From Paracyclopina nana (lineage: Eukaryota; Arthropoda; Copepoda; Cyclopoida; Cyclopettidae), in contig JAGUCH010000009.1 of the NCBI GenBank assembly GCA_019096065.1, positions 1,498,001 through 1,562,000 on the forward strand: DNA of 64,000 nt, given 5' to 3'. The notes under the pieces are model-generated. The model ran no database searches. It was not told the DNA's origin and worked only from the letters and a program-made list of their open reading frames with translations. Shown here piece by piece: positions 1-10,759 of the stretch. The position numbers and the translations under genes were made by a program. The first letter of the stretch is position 1; the number at the start of each line of letters is the position of its first letter.

Positions 1-3000
1 TTTGCTTATTGTATATAGTTGCAATTTTTTTTTAGATAAGAACGAAATATAATTTTGCCTTGCACAGCCTACAAAGAGCATCCAAATATCTATGAAATTG
101 GTGATTATGTTTATGACGAAGCAGCAAGTAATTTTCCCCAATTTGTATCCCTAAATTGCACAATGTTCTAAGAAACAAGGAGACAATTAAAGAAATGTAC
201 TATGCAAGTCAACGAGCCAAACAATGAGACTCAATTGTAATCCCTGAATTCTGCTGAGAGCTCACAAAGATGGAATTTAGCAACGAATGGAGGATTTTCC
301 CTAAGGAAAACCGCCTACTTATAGTGTGTGAGAAATTTAATCTTATTCCATCTACTTTGTGCAAGTGTGGTCAGGGAATTGGCACAGGTTCATTCATTAA
401 AGTACACAGAAACCACATTGCTTATTTACTTTTCGCAGCGACGAGAGAAAGTTCTAAGGTCAAGCAAAGACGCAATTGATGACAGATGGCTTTCAGAAAA
501 TTGGTTTTTTCTCCTCCAAGCAGTGGTGAATGCATACCACATTGTTGGCAGATAAGAAGGCTCTTTTCACATTTCTTTGCGACGAAGTGGGACGAAAAAT
601 GGCATTAAAAGTTGACGTTTTCAGATTACGGAAATTAAAAAACTTTTTCTGGAATCCTGACGACGATAAACATCTTTTTTTTGCCGTAGCCATGAAAATT
701 AAACAGAGTATAGAAAAATGGTGCTTTCTTTAACTAAATGCAATCAATTCGGAAAAAGTCATAGCACTTGTGGTTGAACATTGGAGCAGTGGCCTTTGTT
801 GTTGTCAATGTTCACATCTGCTTCACAGAATATTTTACCTAGTTCAAAATCTGATGCATGGTGATAGCAACGTCATACCGTAATATACAAATCAGAAAAA
901 TACTTGTGTAATTGGCTTCCAATTGAGTGAACATGGAATTACTAAAATTGCAACAAAATAATCATTGAGCTATATCAAGCCCAATTAATGAGCTCACACA
1001 GCATTTTGTGTAGTTTGAACCAAAAAATATATTTGGTGGCAAAGCTTGGAAATTTCAGTGTTGTGAATTGAAGGCAAAAATACAGCCATGTCTCATAATT
1101 TGCTATTATGCATTTGTTATTTGGGCTTGTGATAATCCTCTTCGCACAGTTCATCTACTACGGCAAAATAAGCCGTAACTCGAGATGTCTCATGGGACAA
1201 TTTCCTGAATATATTACGACATAAATGTCGTCGTAAGTTTAAGATTCGGGCATCCTAAACGAGAGAAGGGCTGCTTAAATCAAAGCTGATTTACCACCAA
1301 TTGAGAGCTTCACTCCCGAATTCAAAACAAAAAAATCGGCTTGTCACGAGCCCTGCAAGAGCAATGGTTTCAAGTAAAATATGAGCTCTCTCAAAAGATC
1401 CAAACCAAAAAGATGGGAGCATCTCCAACTTGACATTAAAATAGGCTGAGGAGGTCATAGCTGTTTTGAAGCTTGTAAATGTGTTTTGATCTAGCCAACG
1501 TAAAAACGAAAATATGTAGCTAATTGAAACGCTTATTAAGTACTTGTTTTCACAAGAGCTCTTTGGGTGGCAGCAAAAATCTCATTTTCACCAAGAGACC
1601 CTTACGAAATCGCCTAACCTTCTTCTAAATTACTTTATATCCCGAGTGCGAGTGGCTCATGAAATTAGTTTTAATATTGCTCAATTTCCAAATCTTAGTG
1701 ACAAGTTCATTGCACAGTTAATTATCAGGCACATTTCATCAACTCATCAAAAGCAGATTTAGTTAGTTTTCAATAGAAAACCATGCCATTTTCTGCTAGA
1801 ATCGCCATAGCGATCAGCAAAAAAATTACACGGTGGAATGCTATTGTCACTATAAAACAGGCCAATCTAAATCACATCAAAAACTTTGCCTTAATAGAAC
1901 CCAGTGACAACAGTTTGGGTTTCCCGAGAAACAAGATAAAAACAAGGTTTCTCCACGTCTTTGCAATTCCAGTAAATAACGGATCAAAATAATGCCAAAA
2001 AAAGTGCTGTGGCATCTAGCTGAACTGGGTATGTGAGCTTTACTCCCAAATGTTGCTTGAAAAATGTCGCTAGATGGCCTGCGTTTGTTATGATCCTGAC
2101 ATCTATTCAAAATACGTAAGGAACTAATCCGATGGATGGCACGAAGATTAGCTGTTTTTCGCCATTCGCTCTCCGCAATCGCCAAAGCTTAAACTAAAGA
2201 AAAATATCCATGCCTTGAAACACTTTTCCGTCTGAAGCGCCAGAAGCCTGAACTGAATCTTTCGATCTCAGCTACAGCGCGCCTGTTAGGGATAATTGAC
2301 CCGTACGCGAAGAAAAACAATAACAAAGCTCGCTCCGATCGCCAAAAATTGCATCATTAAAAAAGTTGGCCAGCAATAGAGCCAATCAAACCCCGCAAAT
2401 GCGACTTGATTTCGCCATGGAATTATAATTTAAAAAAGAGCTCCTTGAACCATCGGCATTTCGAACTAGCTTAACGATCCGTGATAAATCTCATGCTTAC
2501 CTTGATGCCAAGTATTTGTGGTCTGCAGGAGTTCCTCGAGCTGATGACAATCATGTTCACATTGCTTTTTTGCCGCTTTTTTCAGTAAAAATAGGTGTTG
2601 CTGGAAGCCGCAAGAGTCCTCACGGTTGTGAGTTTCTCGGCATACTGAAGTTTGAAGCCGTAGCCGAGACTGAGAGCGCAAAAACCGGTTGCTCGCGTGG
2701 TCTGAGCCTGCAACTTGCGCCGGATCAGAGAAGAAAGCAACAGCTTTTACATATCAGTCTGCTACTTACTTTGCGTCAACGCTTCCTATTATTCCTATTG
2801 CTTTGTATATAAACGCTTGAAGAGATCCTAAAAGAATTGCAATCCGAAAAAACTACTTCCTTGGCCACATTAGCACCAACCTAAATTTTTACTTTTTTTT
2901 CCGATTCGACTTTTTCTGTAGCCAAAATGGAAATTCAAAAAGCTGGCAAGCTATTTTGTCCAAGTCCACTGTTATTACTTTTGCTAAACTTTTTTTGTAG

Positions 3001-3365
3001 CTGAAACTTTTTTGCCATTAATAGTCATCTCGCCCCCAGCATACGCAGTTAATATTTTGGCTGGATTCAGAGGCCGGTGGAAGCTAGAGTAATTCATTTT
3101 GCTCAGCCACAAACGTCATCGTTTGTCACCTAACAAAAGAAAATGTAGTCAACCTCAACTGAACACTGCTACTTTGGCCTGCGCAAAAAAGCTACATCCA
3201 TTCCAACGCGCCGAAGAGAAAAGCATTACTTAATAACACCGACTTCTTCGATTCATTACATAAAATGTCCTTAAAGATAATGAAACAGTTTAGGAGGCCC
3301 TAGCGAGTGCGCGCGCTTTAAAGCACGCCGGCATCTGACAGCTGACCCAGTCACTCAGCCACAGT
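1..3365. other. Gene-poor AT-rich region
   Basis: No convincing gene is visible. Open frames here are short and lack splice or homology support. The best coding-like patch is on the minus strand at about 2503-2681, an open stretch ending in a good GTAAGC donor, but it has no recognisable domain or partner exon. On the plus strand a TATATAAA string lies near 2806-2813 without a clear downstream gene. Confidence 0.5.
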
Positions 3366-3845
3366 TAGTGATGGAACGAGCCGGAAATTTTCAGCTTGAT
3401 CAAGCTTCAAGCTTTTTGAAAAGTGTTCGAGCGATCCCAAGCTTTTGAAAATTATTTTCAAGCTTTTTCAAGCTCAAAATTTCACATTTCAAGCTTTTTT
3501 CAAGCTTTTCACTTTTTTAGAATTTTAACATAAAAAATGGCGATTAGTCACCAGATTTGACAAAATTACCCAAAAAGCGCAAATAATGACAGATATAGCT
3601 TTAACTTAGATTTAAGTTCTCCCTCAAGTATTAGTTAATTTTAAAATCAGCCCTTTTTGTTTTGATTAAAAATGGATTAAGTTTTTTTGGGTGTCAAGCT
3701 TTTTCAAGCTTTGCATTTTTGGGTTTCAAGCTTTTTCAAGCTTTTCAAAATTTGGTTCGAGCGATCCCAAGCTTTTTGCTTATGTAGCTCAAGCTGGGTT
3801 TCAGCTTCAAGCTTTCAAGCCAAGCTGAAACTCGTTCCATCACTA
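3366..3845. mobile_element. hAT-like non-autonomous element, 480 bp
   Basis: The element starts TAGTGATGGAACGAG and ends CTCGTTCCATCACTA, so it has 15-bp perfect terminal inverted repeats. It is flanked on both sides by the identical 8-mer GCCACAGT (3358-3365 and 3846-3853), the target-site duplication length typical of hAT transposons, and the TAGTGATG-type terminus also fits hAT. The interior carries many copies of CAAGCTTTTT-like words in both orientations near the ends, like subterminal transposase-binding repeats. There is no transposase frame, so it would depend on an enzyme supplied elsewhere. Boundaries are seen directly; the superfamily is inferred from duplication length and termini. 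Confidence 0.88.
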
Positions 3846-5154
3846 GCCACAGTGGACTCACGAGTTAGATATTCGCGCGTACTGCGTTCATTTTTTATTC
3901 AACTCGATTTTGGGCCCGAGTCAACAAACTGTTCGAGTCTTTGACGGTTGGAACTTGGAATCAAATTAAGCTTTGATGAATATCTGGGGAATCAAATTTG
4001 AAGCCAACGCACACAGGGCCAGTGACGCTTTATTTCGTCCAGTTTGATTTTTCCGTCAAATAGAAGCTGCGACAATGGCGCTCCAAAATAATAGCAAAAT
4101 TTGACTTTTTGGCCTCCCAAAACTTCAAAGGTTGCAAAATGTAGCAGCTAAATTCAACTGGAATCAAGTATTTGAGTGTCAGGGAGACTCATAAGTCATG
4201 AATTTCGGTGATCCGTGCTGATCCAAGAAAGTACAGCATATTTTGATTTAATTTTGTTCAAGAAAGTGAACAGCTTTTTTGAGGCCAATTTTGGGGCATT
4301 TACCATCAGGCAAAATCAACTGCAAATGCTTGAATAATTTCAGTAAGATCAAAAATCATACTGAAATACAAATTTTTATAGGTGTCCAGCTTAGAACAGG
4401 TTGTTTATCACCATTTTCTTTGCCATACTTTTTTGCTGCTTTTTTCCAAGTTTTGACTTGATCTCAAAATCAGGCATTTATGATCAGCTGAACTGAGCTC
4501 ATACGTCTCTGCTGAGTGAATTTGGATTAGTTGGACCATTAACTAAGTGTTAAAGCAAAAAAAGTTGAAAAAAAACTGATTTCCAATTTTGGCCAAAACG
4601 GACAAAATGAAGCCTCCCTGGCCTAGTGTGCAACGTCAACTCTGGAATAAATTAGGTAAGCAATCAGTCGATTGAAAAAACCCGTCGTTGAAAAGTTTGC
4701 AAACTTTTTAAAAACTTTGCGCTAGTCCGATTGTGACTTATACCAGTCGCTCCTTACTTTGAAAAATTAGGCCTATTGTGCACCAGAGTTTTATAAGCCG
4801 TTTATTTCTCCCGTGGGAATTTAGGTTAGACAACCGGGTAAAGAGCCCGGGAAAAATCACACAATTCCCCATAAAATGGTAATTTGAGCGGTCCTTTTTC
4901 CGCTCGTAAATCTTTGAGGCAGTTCATGATTTTTTTTTCTAGTTATATTGTGTTGTGTATTCTGCTCGACGATTTATAGTCTGTCAACCTCAGCTAAGAT
5001 ATTGGCTTTCCAAAAGCAGAGAAGCGAAAGCATTGACGAGGGTTATTGAATTTACAAAAATTAAAATGTGACAAGGAGCAATAACTGAGCAGGTATTTTA
5101 AGCCAAACAAATACTTATTTGCTGCGTTTGCAAAATGATTGTATTTTGCTGTAG

Positions 5155-5238
5155 GTGGCAGCACTGTTGCAACAGCCAGGCTGCCCAGGCAGCTTGGGCA
5201 GAATTGGCAGTCAAGACAGCGCTGTGCTCATCAAAAGC
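5155..5238 (+). other. Possible small orphan exon
   Basis: An 84-nt stretch of unusually high GC content for its surroundings lies between a good acceptor (TTTTGCTGTAG) and a good donor (GTGAGTG). All three frames are open. The frame that ends in phase 1 would join in frame to the candidate terminal exon at 6231-6571. No family is recognised, and a chance exon-like sequence remains quite possible. Confidence 0.18.
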
Positions 5239-6230
5239 GTGAGTGCTGCCCTAGTTGAATTATGCATTACACTGTGTAGCGCATGCTATTAATTGGTGCC
5301 TTGGGAATACTCACGTCTTGTCCTAATATAATGATTGTAATCCAATTGGCATAAGACCCGAGAAGGACTGATGAGCTTCGGTCTTGGCTTTGTATGTGTG
5401 CAGTGCTATGAGTCAGGCCTTAGTAATTATTTATGAGCCTTGTTGATCTAGGCTTTGGCACTTCTTCCATTTTCAAACACACCAAGAAAACTTTTTCTTT
5501 ATCCTGAGATATACTAAATAAATAAGTAGAGATTCCCATGGTGGATTTTTTGACAAGACCCAGAAAAAATAACTAGCCTATTCTACGTTTTTGTTAGGCT
5601 GAAATAATGCCATTTCATTTAAACTTGACGACTCGATCTTGCGTTCAATTGAAGTGGTTCGATTGCAAAATCCCTTTGTCTTACTAGGCACCTTTTTTGT
5701 ATGGCAATCTTGGCACATGAACGGAACATCAAAGGTTTTTGAAGCCTTCTTAGCTTACCATGTGTCGATAAAAGTAAAAAGTTAAGCTGACTTTCCTCTG
5801 AAAAATGTTGCCCTTTTTGATTCTATCTTCTTTTCTTTTGAATATTTTACAAAATGTTTCAAGTGGAAGCTCATGATTTTTCTCTAAAAAAGGATCTCAC
5901 TCGAATTATGCGTTCCCCAAGCTTCAAAAATCAAGTAAATATTGCAAACTCAATTTTGTTTTCAATTACCAAAATTATACTTGCTAGCAAAGGCAATTTT
6001 CGATGTGAAACTCTAACGTAACGCAATCATCAGCATTTCATTATAAAATATGTTAGATTATTTTTAAAAAGCTAACACAACTGAAAAATCAACTTTACTC
6101 TTCTTTGACGTCATGTTGGATCAAGACTTTACATTCTTTCAAAATAATTTGTATCAAGCTAGCGACTATTAGCCGTATTAGCATGATAACAGAGAGCTTA
6201 CATGTTCGTGTTTTCTATGCTCCAATTTAG

Positions 6231-6571
6231 AAAGCTCCACCCAAGATGAATGGTATTTTGCCCAAATTGAGGCACTGCATCCATTTAACCTTTGTGAACT
6301 CCTGGGCAAAAATAACTATACCAACTTTGAGAAAAGTGAAGATGTTTATCTGGTGATTTTTATTTTACGAATTAGGCTGCAGATCCATTTTTTTGTCTCG
6401 CCTCGTTTGTCATCAATGACATCCGTGGGAGTGATCAAAGCAAAAAGACAGCTAAAGGACTCAGCCAAACGAAAAATGCGACATTTTGACTTTCTCCAGT
6501 TCGAGTGTACTCCAAACGAGCTGAAAACTTTGCAGCAACCATTTTTCCACACCTTTGTAGCCCGGATTTAG
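6231..6571 (+). CDS. Candidate terminal coding exon of an unrecognised gene
   Basis: A good acceptor (TATGCTCCAATTTAG) opens a 341-nt frame that begins with two bases of a split codon and runs 113 codons to TAG at 6569-6571. The peptide begins SSTQDEWYFAQIEALHPF after the split codon and ends HTFVARI. It has a balanced, protein-like composition, with a hydrophobic stretch around YLVIFILRIRLQIHFF followed by a basic segment. I do not recognise the family. Upstream exons must lie to the left; the only in-phase candidate seen is 5155-5238. Length and composition favour real coding over chance, but there is no homology evidence. Confidence 0.38.
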
Positions 6572-6738
6572 GCAGCTTTCACCTCCTCGTTGTTGCTCTT
6601 GTTCCTAAGGAAATTTGATCTTTACTGAGCATGTTCATGCGGTGTTCATCTATGAACAAATATAGCTATTAGGTTTATTTTAGTTTTTTCCTTAAAAAAT
6701 ATTATGGGAGAATACTGCTGTTTCCAAATCAGGTTATT

Positions 6739-7960
6739 TTAGGTAAAGTCAGCAATTTTCGTATTTTGGCATGTGTTTTCATTTGAAAAACTGGAATTAT
6801 ATTTTTCTTGAAGACTTTTAAATAAGGCACCATAGATGAACAGCTCATGTCTCACCTCTTTTATAAATAGGTAGATACACTCAGGTGACAGCTCGTTGCT
6901 GCAAGTGTATCCCGATACACGTTTTTTCCTGCCAACATTCATCACCACGTTCATGCTGTTCAAGTCGTTCAAGTTGTTGTTGTTGTTGTTATTGTTGTTG
7001 TTGTTGTTGACATTGATGACATTGATGATGTTCATCACTGTGCTAATAGAAATTGCTGCAAAGGCCAAGAATTGAAATGGCGACATTGTGTTTGACTCTG
7101 GACATTTTTCTTCATAGCTTCTCTTGTCGAGCATTTCTACTGAAGCCTGCAGAGAAGAAACTTATTCAAAAGAGAGGCCTAAGAAAATTAGGTGTAAATT
7201 ACCTGCGTGGTTGTAATTGGCAAAACCAACAACCAGAATACAAAATTCTTCATCATAATAATTTACAGTTTTGCTCTCCGCAGTTTATGGCAGCCTCTTT
7301 TATGCTTTATATGGAAGATAAAGTGCCTGTGGCTTTTTGGGGGGCTGCAAAAACAAAATGTAGTAGAGCCGCAAGTTCATTGTCTTTATTATGAAATATG
7401 AACTGGAAAAGGTATCTAGTAGTTGCATAATTTCTACTGCATTAAAGTTTTTCTTGGCTGATAATGCAAAGACTTGGTAATTTTTTGTTATATCTCAGCT
7501 GAATAGATGACCAATATGATGAAATACGATGAAATGCATACTTGTTCCTCTTCTATCTGAAGTCTTTTTTTCCTTCGATTGGATTGGAATGGGAAAGTTG
7601 CGATCAAATAGAGAATAACTCGAAGCCTATTGACATTTCTTGATCTCAAAATCTTCTCCAAGCCTTCCTCAATTTCATGCTAAAAGCAGATTTTCAAAAC
7701 TTTTTTCTGAGATGAATTTTTTCATAAGTAAATGCTTACCAGACCACGCCCACCTGCACCACCGTTCATAGAATCGTTATTGTTGTTGTTATTGTTGTTG
7801 TTGTTGTTATTGTTGTTATTGTTGTTGTTATTGTTAATGTTGTTGTTGTTCACTATGTTGACAACCAGGTTCACAGTGGATGACATGAAGCTGAATAAGC
7901 TAAATAAATGATAGGGATCAGCCTTGCATCCATCTCTGTAGGCTGACAGATCATTTGACC
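6739..7960 (-). CDS. Poly-asparagine membrane/secreted protein with duplicated module (5' partial)
   Basis: Three exons join in frame: 7740-7960, 7542-7679 and 6739-7146 (stop at 6739). Each of the first and third exons has the same plan: a Cys-containing lead (MICQPTEMDARLDPYHLF; KCPESNTMSPFQF), a hydrophobic segment of about 20 residues, a long Asn run coded by AAC/AAT repeats, then a short basic patch (GRKKR in the second copy). Uncharacterised arthropod proteins with a hydrophobic helix followed by poly-Asn are familiar to me, but I know no function. The start codon and any signal peptide exon are not identified. Phase 0 junctions allow one two-module gene; two tandem genes are the alternative. 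The last exon could contain a further intron near the GRKKR codons. Confidence 0.55.
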
Positions 7961-8203
7961 TGAAATGACAAACGTGTTAGATTAGGCTAGAAAATGTGCT
8001 CTGACAAAAAATTGGGCCACTTTATTTCGTAATTACTGCATTTTTAAAACGAGAGCCCTCATGTCAAGATTTTCTTCAAGCTGGCTGAGTCATACAACTA
8101 TTTTACAACAAAAGAGAAAGGTTCTACATACATATAAAGACTAATTAGCAAATAATGACTGTTGAGGCTTTATTGATCACCTGGTATCAGTTAAGGCTGA
8201 GTC

Positions 8204-10034
8204 ATGAACCTATCTGAATTCAAGGCATATTTAAGCAAATTCCTGCTACCAGGAATTACCTCTTTCATCATTCTCATCTGTTTGGCTATTTATGCTTTGG
8301 TTTTGTATTATGGCAGACCTGCTGTGACCAGGGTAAGCATTCTTTCTGATTATCATTAAAGAGACTTTGAAACTTGGCCATTAGGTCATCACCACTAAGG
8401 GAGAGTGCCTCTCAAATTGGGTAGGTGACGGATTTTGTGACTTCAAAAAGGGTGATGATGCAGTTAATTGTAATTGCGATGGAGGTGATTGCTGCCTCGG
8501 TCCCAATTGCCATTGTCTGCTGGCTTTGAACAATTCAGGTGATTTTTCTTCCAATATAAGAGGCATTTTATTTTTGGAAAGCCGTTAGCGAGCTTTCACT
8601 TTTTCGGCTTGTAGAGTGTAGCAGGCAAAATATTGGAGATGGGTACTGCAATGACTTTGAAAACAAAGCTGATTGCTACTATGATGGTGGAGATTGTTGC
8701 TTGCCAACTGTCAACAAGAAATTCTGCGAATTCTGCTTGTGCCTTGATGATCATGGCAACTGCTCCAATTTTAACCAGGTTGGCAATGGCATTTGTGAAG
8801 CAGAAAGAAATACACCAGAGTGTTTTTATGATGCTGGCGACTGCTGCACTTTGTCAGCTTTACAAAATTGTCCTCATTGTGTTTGCCATAAGAAAGTAGC
8901 AGGTGAAAAAAAAGAACCACTCAATTTTTTGGAGAGCCTAATTGGCTGGCTATTTTTTGCTCCCACCAGATGAAATACTAGTCTTGGTTAATCCTGGATG
9001 TAATGGATATTACCATAGTACATTAGCCATAAATCTGGCCACCCACCAAGTTTTGGATACTTGTGAGCTGCCTTCAAGGGCCTTTCCTCAATCTCATGTG
9101 GGTAGCTCAATATTCTATATGAGTGGAGGGGCTCTTTTGGAAAATTCTACTTGGATCTCTTGTGGAGGTCAGGGCCTTGGATTTGGTGACTTTAAGGCTG
9201 AGGCCACTGATGAATGCTTTGACATGTTGGGAAACTCCATTGGAAGAATGCAGGTTGCAAAAGTGTTTCCTCAAGTCATTTCTCTAGGTATGAGTTTACT
9301 ACTAAGCAAACCAATGTAATTTTTTTCATCAATTGAGCAGCTCCCAAGTTTGATACATTGTGGATTACTGGTGGCCTCATTGGAGGTGAAGCCTATGATC
9401 CAAGGACTGATTACGTAACAATGCAGGGAGTCACTCCAGGTCCAAGGCTTCAAATTGAGAAGGCTCTTTATTGCTTTTTACAGTGGAATGCAAGTGCTTT
9501 CTTCTTTATTGGAGGCATTGGAGGTGATACGTGGTCACCTCTCGCGAGCATGAATATTTACTCAAAAGATTCTTGGTCAGCTGGGCCTTTGTTGAAAAGG
9601 CCCAGACAGTGGCCAGCTTGTGGCATAATTCATAGTGCAGTACATGGCAACAGAAGAATTGTTGTACTGACATCAGAGCAGCAAACTGAGATTCTTGATT
9701 ATGAGATCTCGCCCAGTTGGACTTATGGTAGAACTGACTTAAAAAAGGAGAAGCAATTACAGTAGTCACTCTCAAGTCTTTTCCAGGCCCTGACATAAAA
9801 CAGGGGTATTTAAAAGGCAGACTTTCTGCCTTGACAGATTTAAGTGGGAAAAAACTTATGATTATTGGCGGCCTTCTGGAAGCCAGCGACTGCTATTCCA
9901 ATGTTCAATATTTCACCTGTCAAAATGGGAGCTGTGGCTGGGAGACACAAAGTTTTCAAAATCTGCCTTTCCAATTGGGCTACACTGACTCCTTCGTTTC
10001 AAGGGCATCATTATGGCCTAGTTGCCTACTATAG
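8204..10034 (+). CDS. Type II membrane protein with three LNR modules and kelch-like ectodomain
   Basis: A complete six-exon model: 8204-8332, 8385-8538, 8615-8902, 8970-9287, 9341-9727 and 9787-10034, giving 507 residues. All introns are GT-AG and 52-76 bp; apart from the first, all are phase 1. Residues about 14-36 form one membrane segment (FIILICLAIYALVLYYG) with no signal peptide, so the C-terminus should be outside the cell. Residues about 50-165 hold three Lin-12/Notch repeat modules, each with the GDGFCD/GDGYCN/GNGICE and DGGDCC/DAGDCC calcium-binding signatures. The remainder is a probable beta-propeller with kelch-type turns (ALYCFLQWNASAFFFIGGIG, LMIIGGLLEAS). LNR modules bind calcium and guard proteolytic sites in Notch; here the role is unknown. 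The start follows from the membrane segment and first-exon donor. Confidence 0.87.
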
Positions 10035-10672
10035 ACACTTGACACCCCTTACCTCGGGTTTCTCCTTTTCAAAATTAAGGCCCAATTCACACTGAAGGGT
10101 CACTTTGGTACTTTGATGGAATTGCATATTTTTTAAAGCATTTTTCATTTTTTTTGACACAATAGCAAATTTTCAGTTTTTTTATCTCGAATATGGGGAA
10201 ATTTAATATGCTTACTGTTGTGCGGGTTCGAAATTTGGGCACAGCTCAGTGCTGTGCAAAAACGGCTGTTGGCAGCCAATAAGGCTCAAAATTGGATTTT
10301 TCCCCTCGCTTTTCTTGCAAATCAATAAGAACACGAGGAAGAAGAAGAGCAAACAGCAGACTTCCTTCATAACAGTGAAACGTTTCAAACTGCACTGAGC
10401 AAAGAAACGGGAAAAATACAGCTACAGACTGGCAGCAAACAATGGTCTACGAACATTACATAACAGGACACGAAAAAAACCGGTGCTTCATGCAAAAAGG
10501 CCTCATATTTTTTTCTTGCCCCGGAAATGCATGCGAGGAAACTGGATCCACTGGACTAGCTTGTTCGAGGCACCGAGCCACGAAATTTGAGGCTGGGTTC
10601 ACATCTTCATTGCATCACTGGACTGGCCAAAAGTTGGGTATTGGTGTCATTTTCCTCACAAGACCACAGAAT
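10035..10672. other. Intergenic spacer
   Basis: No gene is evident between the convergent LNR-kelch gene and the four-TM gene. A plus-strand open frame beginning at 10442 overlaps the last exon of the minus-strand gene and looks like its shadow. Confidence 0.5.
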
Positions 10673-10744
10673 GCGTCATCAATAATTATTTTGTATATTT
10701 CTGAAGGTGCGTCATCAATAATTATTTTGTATACTTCTGAAGGA
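10673..10744. repeat. 36-bp tandem duplication
   Basis: Two near-identical 36-bp copies (10673-10708, 10709-10744) beginning GCGTCATCAATAATTATT lie directly side by side, starting 16 bases beyond the stop codon of the minus-strand four-TM gene. They differ by only two bases, so the duplication is recent and would sit in that gene's 3' untranslated region. Confidence 0.85.
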
Positions 10745-10759
10745 ATTTTCTTTAAGCTA

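Noticed and set aside
1877-2185. Minus-strand 102-codon frame
   Set aside because: No recognisable motif or splice context; its composition is not convincingly coding.
2503-2681. Minus-strand exon-like stretch with a GTAAGC donor (KKAAKKQCEHDCHQLEELL)
   Set aside because: Plausible composition but no partner exon, no recognised family and no clear acceptor or start; left out of the gene list.
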